Positions 51,861 to 61,984 are shown, counted from the first letter of the stretch. The stretch is DNA of 64,000 nt from Gemmatimonadota bacterium (GCA_003169895.1 PNAE01000007.1:1717978-1781977), one strand, 5' to 3'. The notes: generated by a model from the letters alone, not told the origin. Numbers and translations: made by a program.

Positions 51861-51880
51861 GCGCTGCTGCTGCGAGGCGT
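51861..51880 (+). repeat. Dispersed repeat core, copy d
   Basis: GCGCTGCTGCTGCGAGGCGT. It resembles GCGCTTGCTGCTGGCGAGGCGT read on the minus strand at 48449-48425, including the following GCGAGGCGT. GCTCTGC (51855) and GCAGAGC (51944) flank it as a 7-base inverted repeat. Confidence 0.55.
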
Positions 51881-51969
51881 GCGCGTTGCGCGCGCAAAAC
51901 TTCCAAGTCAAACCGACCTGGTGCGGCCGCCCCAGGCCTTCCGGGAAGCAGAGCGTGTACCTAATACTA

Positions 51970-52272
51970 GTGCGTCGCAAGCAACTGCATCAACTCGTCG
52001 ATCGCCACCGGCGTCAGAGTGCGCGGGTCGAACGCGATTCGGTGCCGCGCGCCCCTTACCGCCGCCAGCCCAAGCCAGTATTGTCATCGCAACCAGCGAC
52101 CGTGTGCCCGCTTCCGCGGCGAGCGTCCACCGGACACATGGCGAGTCACCGTGACGTCGTCGGTCATCAATGCGGCGGCCGCGACATTCTCGCGCAGCGC
52201 GCCATGCGCGAGGAGGCTGTGTCCCGCATCGTCCGGCGCTACCAGAAATGGGCGGCGATCTTCGAGCGGCAA
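51970..52272 (-). pseudogene. Candidate interrupted ORF of unknown function
   Basis: The minus frame runs from about 52272: L-E-D-R-R-P-F-L-V-A-P-D-D-A-G-H-S-L-L-A, ending R-A-H-G-R-W-L-R, then TGA (near 52084), then Q-Y-W-L-G-L-A-A-V-R and A-F-D-P-R-T-L-T-P-V to a TAG at about 51970. Both halves look coding in composition. A TGG to TGA change could explain it. No family recognised. It ends 5 bases before the phosphoglucomutase start. The rest of 51816-52277 is empty apart from the repeat at 51861. Confidence 0.3.
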
Positions 52273-52277
52273 CAGCC

Positions 52278-53945
52278 ATGAAGATCAATCCCCTCGCGGG
52301 CCATCCGGCTCCGCCGGCGATGCTGCTCGATGTCGCCAAGCTGGTCACGGCTTACTACACCGAGATCCCCGACCCCGCAGTGTCCGCGCAGCGAGTTGCC
52401 TTCGGCACCTCGGGCCACCGCGGCTCGGCGTTCGACACGACCTTCAACGAGTGGCACGTGTTCGCCATCAGCGAGGCCATCTGTCGCTTCCGGCAGCGGC
52501 AGGGTATTGACGGTCCGCTCTTTCTCGGCATCGACACGCACGCGCTGTCGGCGCCTGCCTGCGCCACCGCCCTCGAGGTGCTGGCGGCAAACGGCGTTGA
52601 CGTCATGCTTGCCGAGCACGACGAATACACGCCAACGCCCGCGGTGTCCCACGCCATCCTCTGCTACAACCGCGGACGTATCACGGGGCTGGCCGACGGC
52701 ATTGTGGTCACGCCGTCCCACAATCCGCCGGACAACGGAGGGTTGAAGTACAACCCGCCCAATGGGGGGCCAGCGGACACCGACGTCACCAGGTGGATCG
52801 AAGCCCAGGCCAATGAATTCTTGGAGCGCGGGCTCAAGGGTGTGAAGCGCATCCCATACCAGAAGGCGTTGCGCGCCGGCACGACGCATCGGCACGACTA
52901 TCTCAACGCCTATGTACGCGATCTGGGCAACGTCGTCGACATGGATGCGATCCGCGGCGGGGACATTCATCTGGGCGTGGATCCGCTCGGTGGGGCCGGC
53001 GTCCATTACTGGGCTCCCATCGCTGAGCGCTACCATCTCAACCTGACGGTCGTAAGCGACGTGGTCGATGAGACGTTCCGGTTCATGGCCGTGGATTGGG
53101 ACGGCCGCATCCGGATGGATCCGTCATCGTCCTATGCGATGCAGCGGCTCATCGGCCTGAAGGACCGGTTCGACGTCGCCGTCGCGTGCGATACCGACCA
53201 CGATCGTCACGGGGTCGTCACCCGGAGCACGGGGCTCTTGCCGCCCAATCACTATCTCACGGTCGCGGTCCATCACCTCTTCTCACATCGGTCGCAGTGG
53301 CGCCCGGACGCCGGGGTGGGGAAGACGGTGGTGAGCAGCAGCATGATTGATCGCGTGAGCGCCAAGCTCGGCCGACGGCTCCACGAGGTGCCGGTCGGCT
53401 TCAAGTGGTTCGTCCAGGGCCTCGGCGATGGTTCCCTCGGGTTCTGCGGCGAAGAGAGTGCTGGGGCGGCATTCCTGCGCCGCGACGGGACGGCGTGGAC
53501 GACGGATAAGGATGGCATCATCCCGGGGTTGCTCGCGGCCGAGATCACGGCGCGGGCGGGCCGTGACCCGGGGGAGATCTACGCGGGGTTGACGCGTGAA
53601 TTCGGTGAGCCGGTCTACGATCGGGTCGAGGCGCCCGCGACCGCCGAACAGAAGAAGCGACTGGCGGCGCTCTCGCCGCAGCACGTGCAATGCGTCGAAC
53701 TGGCTGGGGAGAAGGTGCAGAGCATCATCAGTGAAGCCCCCGGTAACCACGCGCCGATCGGCGGCGTGAAGGTCGCTGCCGCGACCGGCTGGTTCGCCGC
53801 TCGGCCGTCGGGCACCGAAGATATCTATAAGATTTACGCCGAGAGTTTCCGGGGAAAGGAACACCTGGACCGAATCGTGGCGGAGGCGCAGGCGATTGTC
53901 GATAAGGCGCTCGCTTCGGAGCCGCGGGGCGCCGCACACGGATGA
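52278..53945 (+). CDS. pgm: Phosphoglucomutase (alpha-D-glucose phosphate-specific)
   Basis: 555 residues. It interconverts glucose-1-phosphate and glucose-6-phosphate. The active-site Ser lies in T-P-S-H-N-P-P, the metal loop is D-T-D-H-D-R-H-G, the sugar-binding loop contains G-E-E-S-A-G, and the phosphate-binding R-P-S-G-T-E-D closes it. The length matches E. coli Pgm (546). It is the first gene of a three-gene operon with zwf and ackA, linking glycogen to G6P. Confidence 0.95.
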   Translation: MKINPLAGHPAPPAMLLDVAKLVTAYYTEIPDPAVSAQRVAFGTSGHRGSAFDTTFNEWHVFAISEAICRFRQRQGIDGPLFLGIDTHALSAPACATALEVLAANGVDVMLAEHDEYTPTPAVSHAILCYNRGRITGLADGIVVTPSHNPPDNGGLKYNPPNGGPADTDVTRWIEAQANEFLERGLKGVKRIPYQKALRAGTTHRHDYLNAYVRDLGNVVDMDAIRGGDIHLGVDPLGGAGVHYWAPIAERYHLNLTVVSDVVDETFRFMAVDWDGRIRMDPSSSYAMQRLIGLKDRFDVAVACDTDHDRHGVVTRSTGLLPPNHYLTVAVHHLFSHRSQWRPDAGVGKTVVSSSMIDRVSAKLGRRLHEVPVGFKWFVQGLGDGSLGFCGEESAGAAFLRRDGTAWTTDKDGIIPGLLAAEITARAGRDPGEIYAGLTREFGEPVYDRVEAPATAEQKKRLAALSPQHVQCVELAGEKVQSIISEAPGNHAPIGGVKVAAATGWFAARPSGTEDIYKIYAESFRGKEHLDRIVAEAQAIVDKALASEPRGAAHG

Positions 53946-53976
53946 TGAATCCGTTCGTTCACACGGAGAGCGTCAG

Positions 53977-55389
53977 ATGGGCAAGATGAATAACCACCCG
54001 GCGCCGTCGGATGCGCTGGTGCTGTTCGGTGTAACGGGTGACCTCGCCCACAAGATGATTTTCCCCGCCCTCTACGCAATGGTCAAACGGGGTGTCCTTA
54101 CCGTCCCCGTCGTCGGAGTCGCATCCACGCCATGGAGCGTGGCGCAACTTCGCGAGCGGGCGACCGACAGCATCAGGCGGTCGGGCGCCGTCGTGGAGCG
54201 GCGTACGCTCAGCCGCCTCTTGTCCCTCCTTCGATATGTGTCGGGAGACTACAACAACGCGGAGACCTTCGCGGCGCTCAAGCATGCATTGGGGAAGGCG
54301 CGACGCCCCGCGCACTACCTCGCCATCCCCCCCGCGCTCTTCGCGACGGTGATCAAGGGGCTGGCGGCCGCCGGGCTGGCGGACCAGGCGCGCGTCATCG
54401 TCGAAAAACCATTCGGACGTGATCTGGCCTCCGCGCGCCGGCTCAACAGCGTTGCGCGAGCGGTGTTCCCCGAAGACGCGATCTTCCGGATCGACCATTT
54501 CCTGGGGAAGGAGGCGATCATGAACATCCTCTACTTCCGCTTTGCCAATTCCTTCCTCGAGCCGATCTGGAACCGCAACTACGTCGCGAGCGTCCAGATC
54601 ACGCTGGCCGAGAAGTTTGGAGTGAACGGCCGCGGCGCGTTCTATGAAACGGCGGGCTGCCTGCGGGACGTGGTCCAGAACCATCTGTTCCAGATCGTCG
54701 CGTTGCTGGCGATGGAACCGCCTGCGTATCGGGGCTACGGAGCCGTCCACAGCGAGAAGGCCAAGGTCTTCGAAGCCATGCGGCCGCTCACGCGGCGCGA
54801 TCTGGTGCGCGGTCAATACATTGGCTATCGGAACGAACGGGACGTCGCGAGGACCTCCGACGTCGAGACATTCTGCGCGATGCGACTCTTCGTCGACTCA
54901 TGGCGGTGGGATGGGGTGCCATGGTACCTGCGTTCCGGAAAGTGCCTCCCTGAAACGGCGGCCGAGGTGCTGGTCGAGCTGAAGCCGCCGCCCGCCAGGC
55001 TGTTCGCCGACTCGGCTCCGCCGGCCGGCCAGGCGAACTACCTGCGCTTCCGACTCTCACCGGACACGGCGGTCGCTCTGGCCGCCCGCGTCAAGCACCC
55101 GGGCAAGGAGTTCGTCGGAGATCAACGGGAGCTCTACATGATAGAGGAGCTTCTGGGGGCGGAAGCCCCCTACGAGCGCCTGCTGAGCGATGCCATGATC
55201 GGGGATGGGGCGCTCTTCACTCGAGAGGACGCGGTCGAGGCCGCGTGGGTCGTGGTCGACCCGGTTCTCAAGCGGCATCCCCGGGCTCTCCCGTACAAAC
55301 GCGGCAGCTGGGGGCCCCGACAGGCCGACACGCTCATTGCGGCGCCCAGCGGCTGGCATAACCCCACGCAAGGTCGGACGACCGCGTGA
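53977..55389 (+). CDS. zwf: Glucose-6-phosphate 1-dehydrogenase
   Basis: 470 residues. The NADP fold has [10 protein letters not shown] (family G-A-S-G-D-L-A-x-x-K), then E-K-P-F-G-R-D-L and the catalytic R-I-D-H-F-L-G-K-E. The C-terminal domain has R-S-G-K. It oxidises G6P to 6-phosphogluconolactone, giving NADPH. The start at 53977 follows GGAGAG; the frame open to 53896 is inside pgm. The gene for 6-phosphogluconolactonase is not in the window. Confidence 0.95.
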   Translation: MGKMNNHPAPSDALVLFGVTGDLAHKMIFPALYAMVKRGVLTVPVVGVASTPWSVAQLRERATDSIRRSGAVVERRTLSRLLSLLRYVSGDYNNAETFAALKHALGKARRPAHYLAIPPALFATVIKGLAAAGLADQARVIVEKPFGRDLASARRLNSVARAVFPEDAIFRIDHFLGKEAIMNILYFRFANSFLEPIWNRNYVASVQITLAEKFGVNGRGAFYETAGCLRDVVQNHLFQIVALLAMEPPAYRGYGAVHSEKAKVFEAMRPLTRRDLVRGQYIGYRNERDVARTSDVETFCAMRLFVDSWRWDGVPWYLRSGKCLPETAAEVLVELKPPPARLFADSAPPAGQANYLRFRLSPDTAVALAARVKHPGKEFVGDQRELYMIEELLGAEAPYERLLSDAMIGDGALFTREDAVEAAWVVVDPVLKRHPRALPYKRGSWGPRQADTLIAAPSGWHNPTQGRTTA

Positions 55390-56582
55390 CCACGCCATCC
55401 ATCCTGACGATCAACGGCGGCTCGTCGAGCATCCGGTTTGCGGTGTATGAGGCAGGCGAAACGCCGCGGCGACGGCTCGACGGGAGGATCGATCGCATCG
55501 GCTTGAGTGGCACGAATTTTATCGTCAACAATCCAGCTGGAGAATCGCAGGCTCCCCGTCACCTTGTCGCCGCCAATCACCGCACAGCGGTGGGTTTTCT
55601 GCTGGACTGGCTTGAGGCGCAACCCGTCTTTGCGTCAGTCAAGGCCGTGGGACACCGCGTGGTGCATGGCATGAAGCATTCCGAGCCGGAGCGGGTCACG
55701 CCCAAGCTCCTCGCGGAACTGCACCGCATCACGCCGTACGCCCCCGACCACCTGCCACGTGAAATCGGGTTGATCGAGGCGTTCAGGCAGCGGCATCCAA
55801 AGCTGCCCCAGGTGATGTGCTTTGACACCGCCTTTCACCGCACCATGCCCCGGGTCGCGAAATTACTGCCGATCCCGCGTCGCTTTGCGGCAAAGGGCGT
55901 CGAGCGCTACGGTTTTCACGGCCTCTCCTACACCTATTTGATGGAGGAACTTGGCCGCCTCGATCCGGCAGCCACGCAGGGCCGTGTGATCCTCGCCCAC
56001 CTCGGCAACGGCGCCAGCCTGGCCGCTGTGCGCCACGGCAAGAGCATCGACACCAGCATGGGCTTCACACCCACGGCAGGATTGGTGATGAGCACCCGCA
56101 CGGGAGACCTGGATCCCGGCCTGGTTTACTACCTGGCGCGCACCGAGCACACGACTGCCGCGCGATTTCAACAGATGGTGAATCATGAATCCGGGCTGCT
56201 TGGCGTTTCGGAGACCAGCTCTGACATGCGGGACCTGCTCGCGCGGGAAGCCCACGACGTGCGGGCGGCGGAAGCCATTGCACTGTTCTGCTATCAGTCG
56301 AAAAAGTGGATCGGCTCGTTCACCGCGGTGCTCGGCGGATTGGACACGCTCGTTTTCGCCGGTGGCATCGGGGAAAACGCGCCGCGTGTCCGCGCGCGTA
56401 TCTGTGAGGGGCTGAGCTTCCTCGGCATTGAACTTGATCAGAAGCGTAATGCGAAGAATGCACCTCTGATTTCTCCGGACACCGGTCGCACCAGGGTACG
56501 AGTCATCCGCACCGACGAGGAGCTCATGATCGCGAGATCCGTCACCCGCGTCCTCCATCTCGGCTCACATCGGGACACGTAG
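55386..56582 (+). CDS. ackA: Acetate kinase
   Basis: 398 residues. It converts acetyl phosphate + ADP to acetate + ATP. Visible motifs: N-G-G-S-S-S (phosphate 1), [14 protein letters not shown] (catalytic), [16 protein letters not shown] and G-G-I-G-E-N. The GTG start overlaps the zwf stop as GTGA. No phosphotransacetylase or phosphoketolase is adjacent, so the acetyl phosphate source is unknown. Confidence 0.96.
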   Translation: MTTPSILTINGGSSSIRFAVYEAGETPRRRLDGRIDRIGLSGTNFIVNNPAGESQAPRHLVAANHRTAVGFLLDWLEAQPVFASVKAVGHRVVHGMKHSEPERVTPKLLAELHRITPYAPDHLPREIGLIEAFRQRHPKLPQVMCFDTAFHRTMPRVAKLLPIPRRFAAKGVERYGFHGLSYTYLMEELGRLDPAATQGRVILAHLGNGASLAAVRHGKSIDTSMGFTPTAGLVMSTRTGDLDPGLVYYLARTEHTTAARFQQMVNHESGLLGVSETSSDMRDLLAREAHDVRAAEAIALFCYQSKKWIGSFTAVLGGLDTLVFAGGIGENAPRVRARICEGLSFLGIELDQKRNAKNAPLISPDTGRTRVRVIRTDEELMIARSVTRVLHLGSHRDT

Positions 56583-56611
56583 ACCACGACAGCCAACACG
56601 CTCATGCCGGG

Positions 56612-57886
56612 TCAGCAGCTCGGCGGCGATTTCAGCTGGGCGCGAATCGCTGCGATACTTGCGGCGACGCGCACCGGCGGATTCGCCAGTGCCGGTGCGA
56701 TGGACACGGGGCCGTGGATCTCCTGCAGGATGCCGGGGTCCTTGAGGATGTGTCCGGTGAGGATTGCGATGACGACGTCTTTCGGCTGGATGACGCCATC
56801 GCTCCGCAGCTTTCGCGCGCCGGCCAGTGATGCGGCGCTCGCGGGTTCGCATCCCACCCCGGCGCGGTCGATCGCGACCTTTGCAGCGAGGATCTCGGCG
56901 TCTGTCACCGACAGCACCACGCCGTTGGTCGACCGGATGGCGCGAACGGCTCGCTGATATGACGCCGGCGCGCCGATCCTGATCGCGCTGGCGATTGTCG
57001 TTGCCTGCACACTGTCGAGCCGGTCAAAGTTGCGCGCGAACGCCGCCGCGAACGGTGCGGCTCCCGCCGCTTGCACGGCGGCCAGCCGTGGCCTGCGGTC
57101 GATCAGGCCCCACGCGATCGCTTCGTCGATCGCCTTGCCGAAAGCGGCGGTGTTCCCGAGGTTGCCGGCCGGCAGGACGATCCAGTCTGGCGCCTGCCAC
57201 TCCAGTTGCTGGAGCAGCTCAAAGACGATGGTCTTCTGTCCTTCGAGGCGGAATGGATTGATCGAGTTCAGCAGGTGGACCCCGAGTTCCGCACTTGCCT
57301 CCTGCAGCAATCGCAAGCACGTATCGAAATCGCCGTCGACCAGCAGGGTGCGGGCACCGTAGGCCAGCGTCTGCGCCAGCTTGCCCGTGGTCACCTGACC
57401 ATCGGGCACCAGCGCGAACGCCGGGATGCCCGCGTGCGCGGCGTAGGCCGCGAGCGATGCCGACGTGTTTCCGGTTGACGCACAGGCGACGGCCCGCGCG
57501 CCGATGCGCTTCGCCTGGGTCATCGCCACGGTCATGCCGCGATCCTTGAACGACCCGGTGGGATTGTGCCCCTCATGCTTGAGGCGCAGGCCATCAATGC
57601 TGGTCCAGGCGCTGAGCGCCGAGCGCGACAGGAGCGGTGTGTTCCCCTCGGGGTGCGACACCGCGACCGCAACCGCACTCGGCAGGACCAGTTCCCCGAA
57701 CCGCCAGACGCCGGATGGCGAGCGGTCCTCGGCGAGTCGTGCGCGTAACGCAGTGCCGTCGCCGCGAGGTGGAGTGTGAATGACGGCGAGCATTCCGTCG
57801 CATGCGGGGCACCGCTGGGCCGGATCGAGCTCGTCGAGTTCGTGGCTGCACTCATCGCAGCGCTGCCAGCTCAGTCGCGCGGTCAG
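56612..57886 (-). CDS. thrC: Threonine synthase with rubredoxin-like N-terminus
   Basis: 424 residues with a zinc-ribbon start (C-D-E-C-S ... C-P-A-C-D-G) and a PLP fold. The PLP lysine lies in N-P-T-G-S-F-K-D-R-G-M, and A-S-T-G-N-T-S-A-S-L and G-N-L-G-N supply phosphate-binding loops. It converts phosphohomoserine to threonine. No ATG/GTG/TTG in the frame precedes the ribbon within thrB; a CTG at 57886 overlaps the thrB TGA as CTGA and follows AGGA by 4 bases. CTG is the likely start. Confidence 0.88.
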   Translation of the reverse strand: MTARLSWQRCDECSHELDELDPAQRCPACDGMLAVIHTPPRGDGTALRARLAEDRSPSGVWRFGELVLPSAVAVAVSHPEGNTPLLSRSALSAWTSIDGLRLKHEGHNPTGSFKDRGMTVAMTQAKRIGARAVACASTGNTSASLAAYAAHAGIPAFALVPDGQVTTGKLAQTLAYGARTLLVDGDFDTCLRLLQEASAELGVHLLNSINPFRLEGQKTIVFELLQQLEWQAPDWIVLPAGNLGNTAAFGKAIDEAIAWGLIDRRPRLAAVQAAGAAPFAAAFARNFDRLDSVQATTIASAIRIGAPASYQRAVRAIRSTNGVVLSVTDAEILAAKVAIDRAGVGCEPASAASLAGARKLRSDGVIQPKDVVIAILTGHILKDPGILQEIHGPVSIAPALANPPVRVAASIAAIRAQLKSPPSC

Positions 57887-58803
57887 ACGATCCTCGCGCC
57901 CTGGAGGTCGACGTCCGCGATTCTGGCCTCTGCCGCCACGCCCTCGGCCGCGTACGCGGTCACCATCGCGTGCGCGATGCTCGCCGCCGTCCCGTCGTCG
58001 ACCGTCAGCGCGAACGCCGTTGGCCCCGCGCCGCTGATCGAACAGGCGATTGCGCCGGCGTCGAGCGCCGCGCGTTTGGCTGCGGTAAACCCGGGCAGCA
58101 GGCCGGCGCGTGCGGGTTCGGCGATGCGATCGTCGAGCGCGCGACCGAACAACGCAGCATCGTCGAGGCACGCTCCCGCAACCATCGCCGCGACATTGGC
58201 CGCCTGGGCGAGCGCGACGCCGAGCGCAACCGAGCCGGGCAGCACTCGGCGCGCATCACGGGTGTGCAATTGCTGGTTGGGGTGCACCAGGATGATGCGC
58301 AGGCCCATCGGCACCGGCAGCCGGATTGCGTCCATCGGCTCGAGCGATCGCACCAGCACCAATCCGCCGAGCAACGACGGTGCGAGGTTGTCGGCGTGGC
58401 GGCCGGCGACGGCGTCTTCCGCGGTGAGGGCGCATTGCAGCAATGTGGCAGCGTCCAGCCGGGCGTCGCAGAGATGATCGGCGGCAACCGCGCCCGCGAC
58501 GGCCGATGCGGCGCTGCCGCCCTGGCCACCCGAGAGCGGCAGCCCCTTCTGCAGGCGCAGCGACACGCCGGACGTGAACCCGATCGTCGCGAAGACCGCC
58601 TGCGCGGCGATCGCCGCGGTGTGACGTCGCGGATTGGTGGGCAGCTCACGATGGCCGGGGTCCGCGACGACAATCCCGCCACCGTCGCCGAGCGTCAACG
58701 TGACGGTATCACCGCGGCCGGCAACCGCGAGACCGAGGATGTCCAGGCCCGGCCCGACATTGCCGATCGAGCCCGGTGCGAACGCGCTGGCTGTCTGCCG
58801 CAT
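57883..58803 (-). CDS. thrB: Homoserine kinase
   Basis: 306 residues, GHMP kinase. The start reads A-F-A-P-G-S-I-G-N-V-G-P-G-L-D-I-L-G, then the ATP loop L-P-L-S-G-G-Q-G-G-S-A-A-S-A (P-x-x-x-G-L-G-S-S-like), and C-S-I-S-G-A-G-P-T-A near the end. It makes O-phosphohomoserine for thrC. The start at 58803 agrees with the family; a GTG at 58839 would add twelve residues. Confidence 0.93.
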   Translation of the reverse strand: MRQTASAFAPGSIGNVGPGLDILGLAVAGRGDTVTLTLGDGGGIVVADPGHRELPTNPRRHTAAIAAQAVFATIGFTSGVSLRLQKGLPLSGGQGGSAASAVAGAVAADHLCDARLDAATLLQCALTAEDAVAGRHADNLAPSLLGGLVLVRSLEPMDAIRLPVPMGLRIILVHPNQQLHTRDARRVLPGSVALGVALAQAANVAAMVAGACLDDAALFGRALDDRIAEPARAGLLPGFTAAKRAALDAGAIACSISGAGPTAFALTVDDGTAASIAHAMVTAYAAEGVAAEARIADVDLQGARIV

Positions 58804-58948
58804 CGGCTCAACCTGTCGCCGGCCGATGTGAAAGTCCACCTGGCCGGGCGTTTCATCCTATCTTAATCCAAACTTCACTCGCGACAGTTCAAACCTGGGC
58901 AGGATCGCGATAGGTTGGCAGCGCCTCGGATCGCGGAGTAGACGCACG

Positions 58949-60034
58949 ATGCACATCGGAGTGCTCAAGGAAACAGGTGCCCGGGAACGCCGGGTAGCGC
59001 TGGTGCCGGATTCAATCGCGCGGTTGGTCAAGGCGGGTGACACCGTCACCGTTGAACGCGGCGCCGGCGCCGCGGCCTGGTTCGGCGACGAGGCCTACGC
59101 GGCGGCCGGCGCGACACTCGGCGACGCTCGCGCGGCGGCCGCCGCCGAGATCGTCTGCAAGGTGCAACGTCCCACTGATGTTGAACTCGCGATCTTCCCC
59201 AGCGGTGCGATCATCGTCGCACTAGCGACGCGGGAGCCATCAGCGTCGCTCGATACGCTCGTGGCCCATCATGTCACATTGCTGGCGCTGGAACGCGTGC
59301 CACGCACGACGCGGGCGCAATCGATGGACGTGCTCTCCTCGCAGGCCACCGTCGCCGGCTACAAGGCCGCGCTGATTGGAGCGTCATCGCTGGCGCGCTT
59401 CCTTCCGATGCTCACCACCGCCGCCGGGTCGCTCGTGCCCGCGAAAGTTCTGGTGCTCGGCGCGGGCGTCGCCGGACTGCAGGCGATTGCAACCTCGCGG
59501 CGCCTGGGTGGCGTGATCACCGGCTTTGACGTCCGGCCCGCGGCGGCGGACGAGGTGCTCTCCTTGGGCGCAAAGTTTCTCGCGCCGGAGGCGGTCGCCG
59601 AGCAGGCGGCGACCGCGGGCGGCTACGCCAAGGAACTGGCGGACGACCAGCAACACCGGGTGCTCGCAGCCATTGCGGCCGCCATTGGCGCGATGGACCT
59701 GGTCATCTCCACCGCGGCGATTCCGGGCAAGCCGGCGCCGCGGCTCATCACCGCGGCGATGGTGGAGCGGATGAAGGCCGGCTCGGTCATCGTCGACGTC
59801 GCGGCCGAGACGGGCGGCAACTGCGAGCTGACCCGTCCGGGAGAAACAATCGAGCACCACGGGGTGACGATCATCGGGCCACTCAACCTGCCAAGCACGA
59901 TGCCGCTACACGCGTCGCAGATGTTTTCCCGCAATGTCCAGACGTTGCTCGAGTACCTGCGCAAGGACGGCAAGCTCGTGCTGGACATGCAGGATGAGAT
60001 CGTGAAGGCGATGTGTTTGAGGCTTGAGGTCTGA
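58949..60034 (+). CDS. pntAA: NAD(P) transhydrogenase alpha subunit, part 1
   Basis: 361 residues. Domain I (NAD(H)-binding) of the proton-pumping transhydrogenase. It starts H-I-G-V-L-K-E-T-G-A-R-E-R-R-V-A-L, with the dinucleotide loop G-A-G-V-A-G-L-Q-A-I near residue 170 and the mobile-loop region with L-I-T-A-A-M-V-E-R-M. It is the split form found in many bacteria. GGAG lies 11 bases upstream of the ATG. The 58804-58948 gap is empty apart from this. Confidence 0.94.
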   Translation: MHIGVLKETGARERRVALVPDSIARLVKAGDTVTVERGAGAAAWFGDEAYAAAGATLGDARAAAAAEIVCKVQRPTDVELAIFPSGAIIVALATREPSASLDTLVAHHVTLLALERVPRTTRAQSMDVLSSQATVAGYKAALIGASSLARFLPMLTTAAGSLVPAKVLVLGAGVAGLQAIATSRRLGGVITGFDVRPAAADEVLSLGAKFLAPEAVAEQAATAGGYAKELADDQQHRVLAAIAAAIGAMDLVISTAAIPGKPAPRLITAAMVERMKAGSVIVDVAAETGGNCELTRPGETIEHHGVTIIGPLNLPSTMPLHASQMFSRNVQTLLEYLRKDGKLVLDMQDEIVKAMCLRLEV

Positions 60035-60062
60035 GGCCCTTCTCAACGACAGGAAAGCACGA

Positions 60063-60362
60063 ATGACCGCAACCACCGTCATCCAGCTCTACGTGTTCGT
60101 CCTTGCCGCGTTCGTCGGCTTCCAGGTGATCAGCCGAGTGCCGTCGCTGCTGCACACGCCGTTGATGTCGGCGACCAATGCGATCTCGGGCATATCGCTG
60201 GTGGGATCGCTGGTGGCCGCCGGGTCCGGCGATCGTCACATCAGCAACATTCTCGGCTGCATCGCGGTCACTTGTGCCATGATCAACGTGGTCGGCGGGT
60301 TCGTCATCACCGACCGCATGCTCAAGATGTTCCGCCGTGGCAAGCCGGGCGCGTCGAAGTGA
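60063..60362 (+). CDS. pntAB: NAD(P) transhydrogenase alpha subunit, part 2 (membrane)
   Basis: 99 residues with about three or four membrane helices (F-V-L-A-A-F-V-G-F-Q-V-I-S, then T-P-L-M-S-A-T-N-A-I-S-G-I-S-L, C-I-A-V-T-C-A-M-I-N-V-V-G-G-F). This is the first half of the proton channel. The start at 60063 follows AGGAAAG. The stop overlaps pntB as GTGA. Confidence 0.94.
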   Translation: MTATTVIQLYVFVLAAFVGFQVISRVPSLLHTPLMSATNAISGISLVGSLVAAGSGDRHISNILGCIAVTCAMINVVGGFVITDRMLKMFRRGKPGASK

Positions 60363-61750
60363 CTCTGCGCGACTTGCTGATTCAGGCCGCCTATCTCGCG
60401 GCATCGGTGTTCTTCATTCTCGGACTGCGGTCGCTGTCGCACCCGGACAAGGCGCGGCGTGGCATGAACCAGGCAGCGGTCGGCATGCTGCTCGCGATCG
60501 TCGGCACGCTCGCCAACCAGGGCATCGTCACCTATCAATGGATCATCGTCGGCCTGGTCGTCGGCACGCTGATCGGTATCCCGCTCGGCACCAAGGTGCC
60601 GATGACCGCAATGCCACAACAGATCGCGATTTCGCACGGATTCGGCGCACTCGCGGCGACGCTGGTCGGCGTCAACGAGTGGGTGGTGCACGGCTTCGGG
60701 GCCGGGATCGGGCGCGGCACGATGACCGCACTCGGATTCGAGACGCTGTTCGGTGCGCTCACCGTGACCGGCTCGCTCATGGCGTTCGGCAAGCTGCAGG
60801 AGCTCCTGCCGGGCAAACCGGTGACCTGGCCGCTGCAGAACGCCACCAGCATGGGACTGCTCGCGGCGACGCTGGGACTGTTCGGCTGGCTGATCGTGAA
60901 TCCGGCCAACCCGCTGGCCTTCTGGGGTATGCTCGGCTTGGCGCTCCTGATCGGCGTGCTGCTGGTGCTGCCCATCGGCGGCGCCGACATGCCGGTCGTC
61001 GTGTCGCTGCTCAACTCGTACGCCGGCCTGGCAGCTGCCGCGACCGGCTTTGCGATCGGCAACAACGTGCTGATTATCGCGGGGGCGCTGAACGGCGCGT
61101 CCGGCTTGCTCCTGTCGATCCTGATGTCGAAGGCGATGAACCGGTCATTCGGCAACGTCATTTTCGGGGCGTTCGGCGGTGAGACGGCCGCGCCGGCCGC
61201 GGCATCGGCCACCGGTCTCACGGTGCGCAGTATTTCGCCGGAGGACGCGGCGGTGCAACTGGCCTACGCATCGCGGGTGATCGTGGTCCCCGGATACGGG
61301 CTCGCGGTGGCCCAGGCGCAACACGTGGTGCAGGAGCTCGCCGAGCAGATCGAGAAGCGCGGCGGCGAGGTCAAGTACGCGATTCATCCGGTCGCGGGCC
61401 GGATGCCGGGGCACATGAACGTGCTGCTGGCCGAGGCCAACGTGCCGTACGACAAGTTGCTCGACATGGAGGAAATCAATCCACAGTTCGACCAGTGCGA
61501 CGTGGCGCTGGTCGTCGGAGCCAACGACGTGGTCAACCCGGCAGCGCGAACCGATCCGGCCTCACCGATCTACGGCATGCCGATTCTCAACGTCGACCGG
61601 GCGCACAGCGTGATCGTCCTCAAGCGAAGCATGAACACGGGGTTCGCCGGTATCGAGAACGCGCTCTTCTATGAGCCGAAGACGGCGATGCTGTTCGGTG
61701 ACGCCAAGGCGTCGCTGACCCGGCTGGTGAATGAGGTGAAAGCGGTCTAG
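60359..61750 (+). CDS. pntB: NAD(P) transhydrogenase beta subunit
   Basis: 463 residues: eight to nine membrane helices followed by the NADP(H)-binding domain III with V-P-G-Y-G-L-A-V-A-Q-A-Q, Y-A-I-H-P-V-A-G-R-M-P-G-H-M-N-V-L-L-A-E-A and G-A-N-D-V-V-N-P-A. Proton-driven hydride transfer from NADH to NADP+. The GTG start is fixed by the GTGA overlap. It forms one operon with pntAA-AB. Confidence 0.95.
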   Translation: MTLRDLLIQAAYLAASVFFILGLRSLSHPDKARRGMNQAAVGMLLAIVGTLANQGIVTYQWIIVGLVVGTLIGIPLGTKVPMTAMPQQIAISHGFGALAATLVGVNEWVVHGFGAGIGRGTMTALGFETLFGALTVTGSLMAFGKLQELLPGKPVTWPLQNATSMGLLAATLGLFGWLIVNPANPLAFWGMLGLALLIGVLLVLPIGGADMPVVVSLLNSYAGLAAAATGFAIGNNVLIIAGALNGASGLLLSILMSKAMNRSFGNVIFGAFGGETAAPAAASATGLTVRSISPEDAAVQLAYASRVIVVPGYGLAVAQAQHVVQELAEQIEKRGGEVKYAIHPVAGRMPGHMNVLLAEANVPYDKLLDMEEINPQFDQCDVALVVGANDVVNPAARTDPASPIYGMPILNVDRAHSVIVLKRSMNTGFAGIENALFYEPKTAMLFGDAKASLTRLVNEVKAV

Positions 61751-61955
61751 GCCGAGGCCGTCGTGACCTTTTGCCCCTCTTGAACGTCCTTAAGCAAAGC
61801 AGGCCTTCCGGCGGCCCTCCGTCATGATTCCGTCAAAACGGGAACGTCGCGGGGCGCCGCCGCGTATGGATAGGAAGACTTTTGGGCGTCCGCGGTGTGT
61901 TTCACGCATACGCTGACGATGTAAACCAATGTTTCACAGGCAATTACAACTGTAC

Positions 61956-61984
61956 TTGCATAAAGCACCAACGGACGTTATTTT
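61956..61984 (+). promoter_or_regulatory. Candidate promoter for the sigma factor gene
   Basis: TTGCAT (61956-61961), a 17-base spacer, TATTTT (61979-61984). It lies in the AT-richest part of the 324-base gap 61751-62074, 91 bases before the GTG. No gene was found in that gap. Confidence 0.4.
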
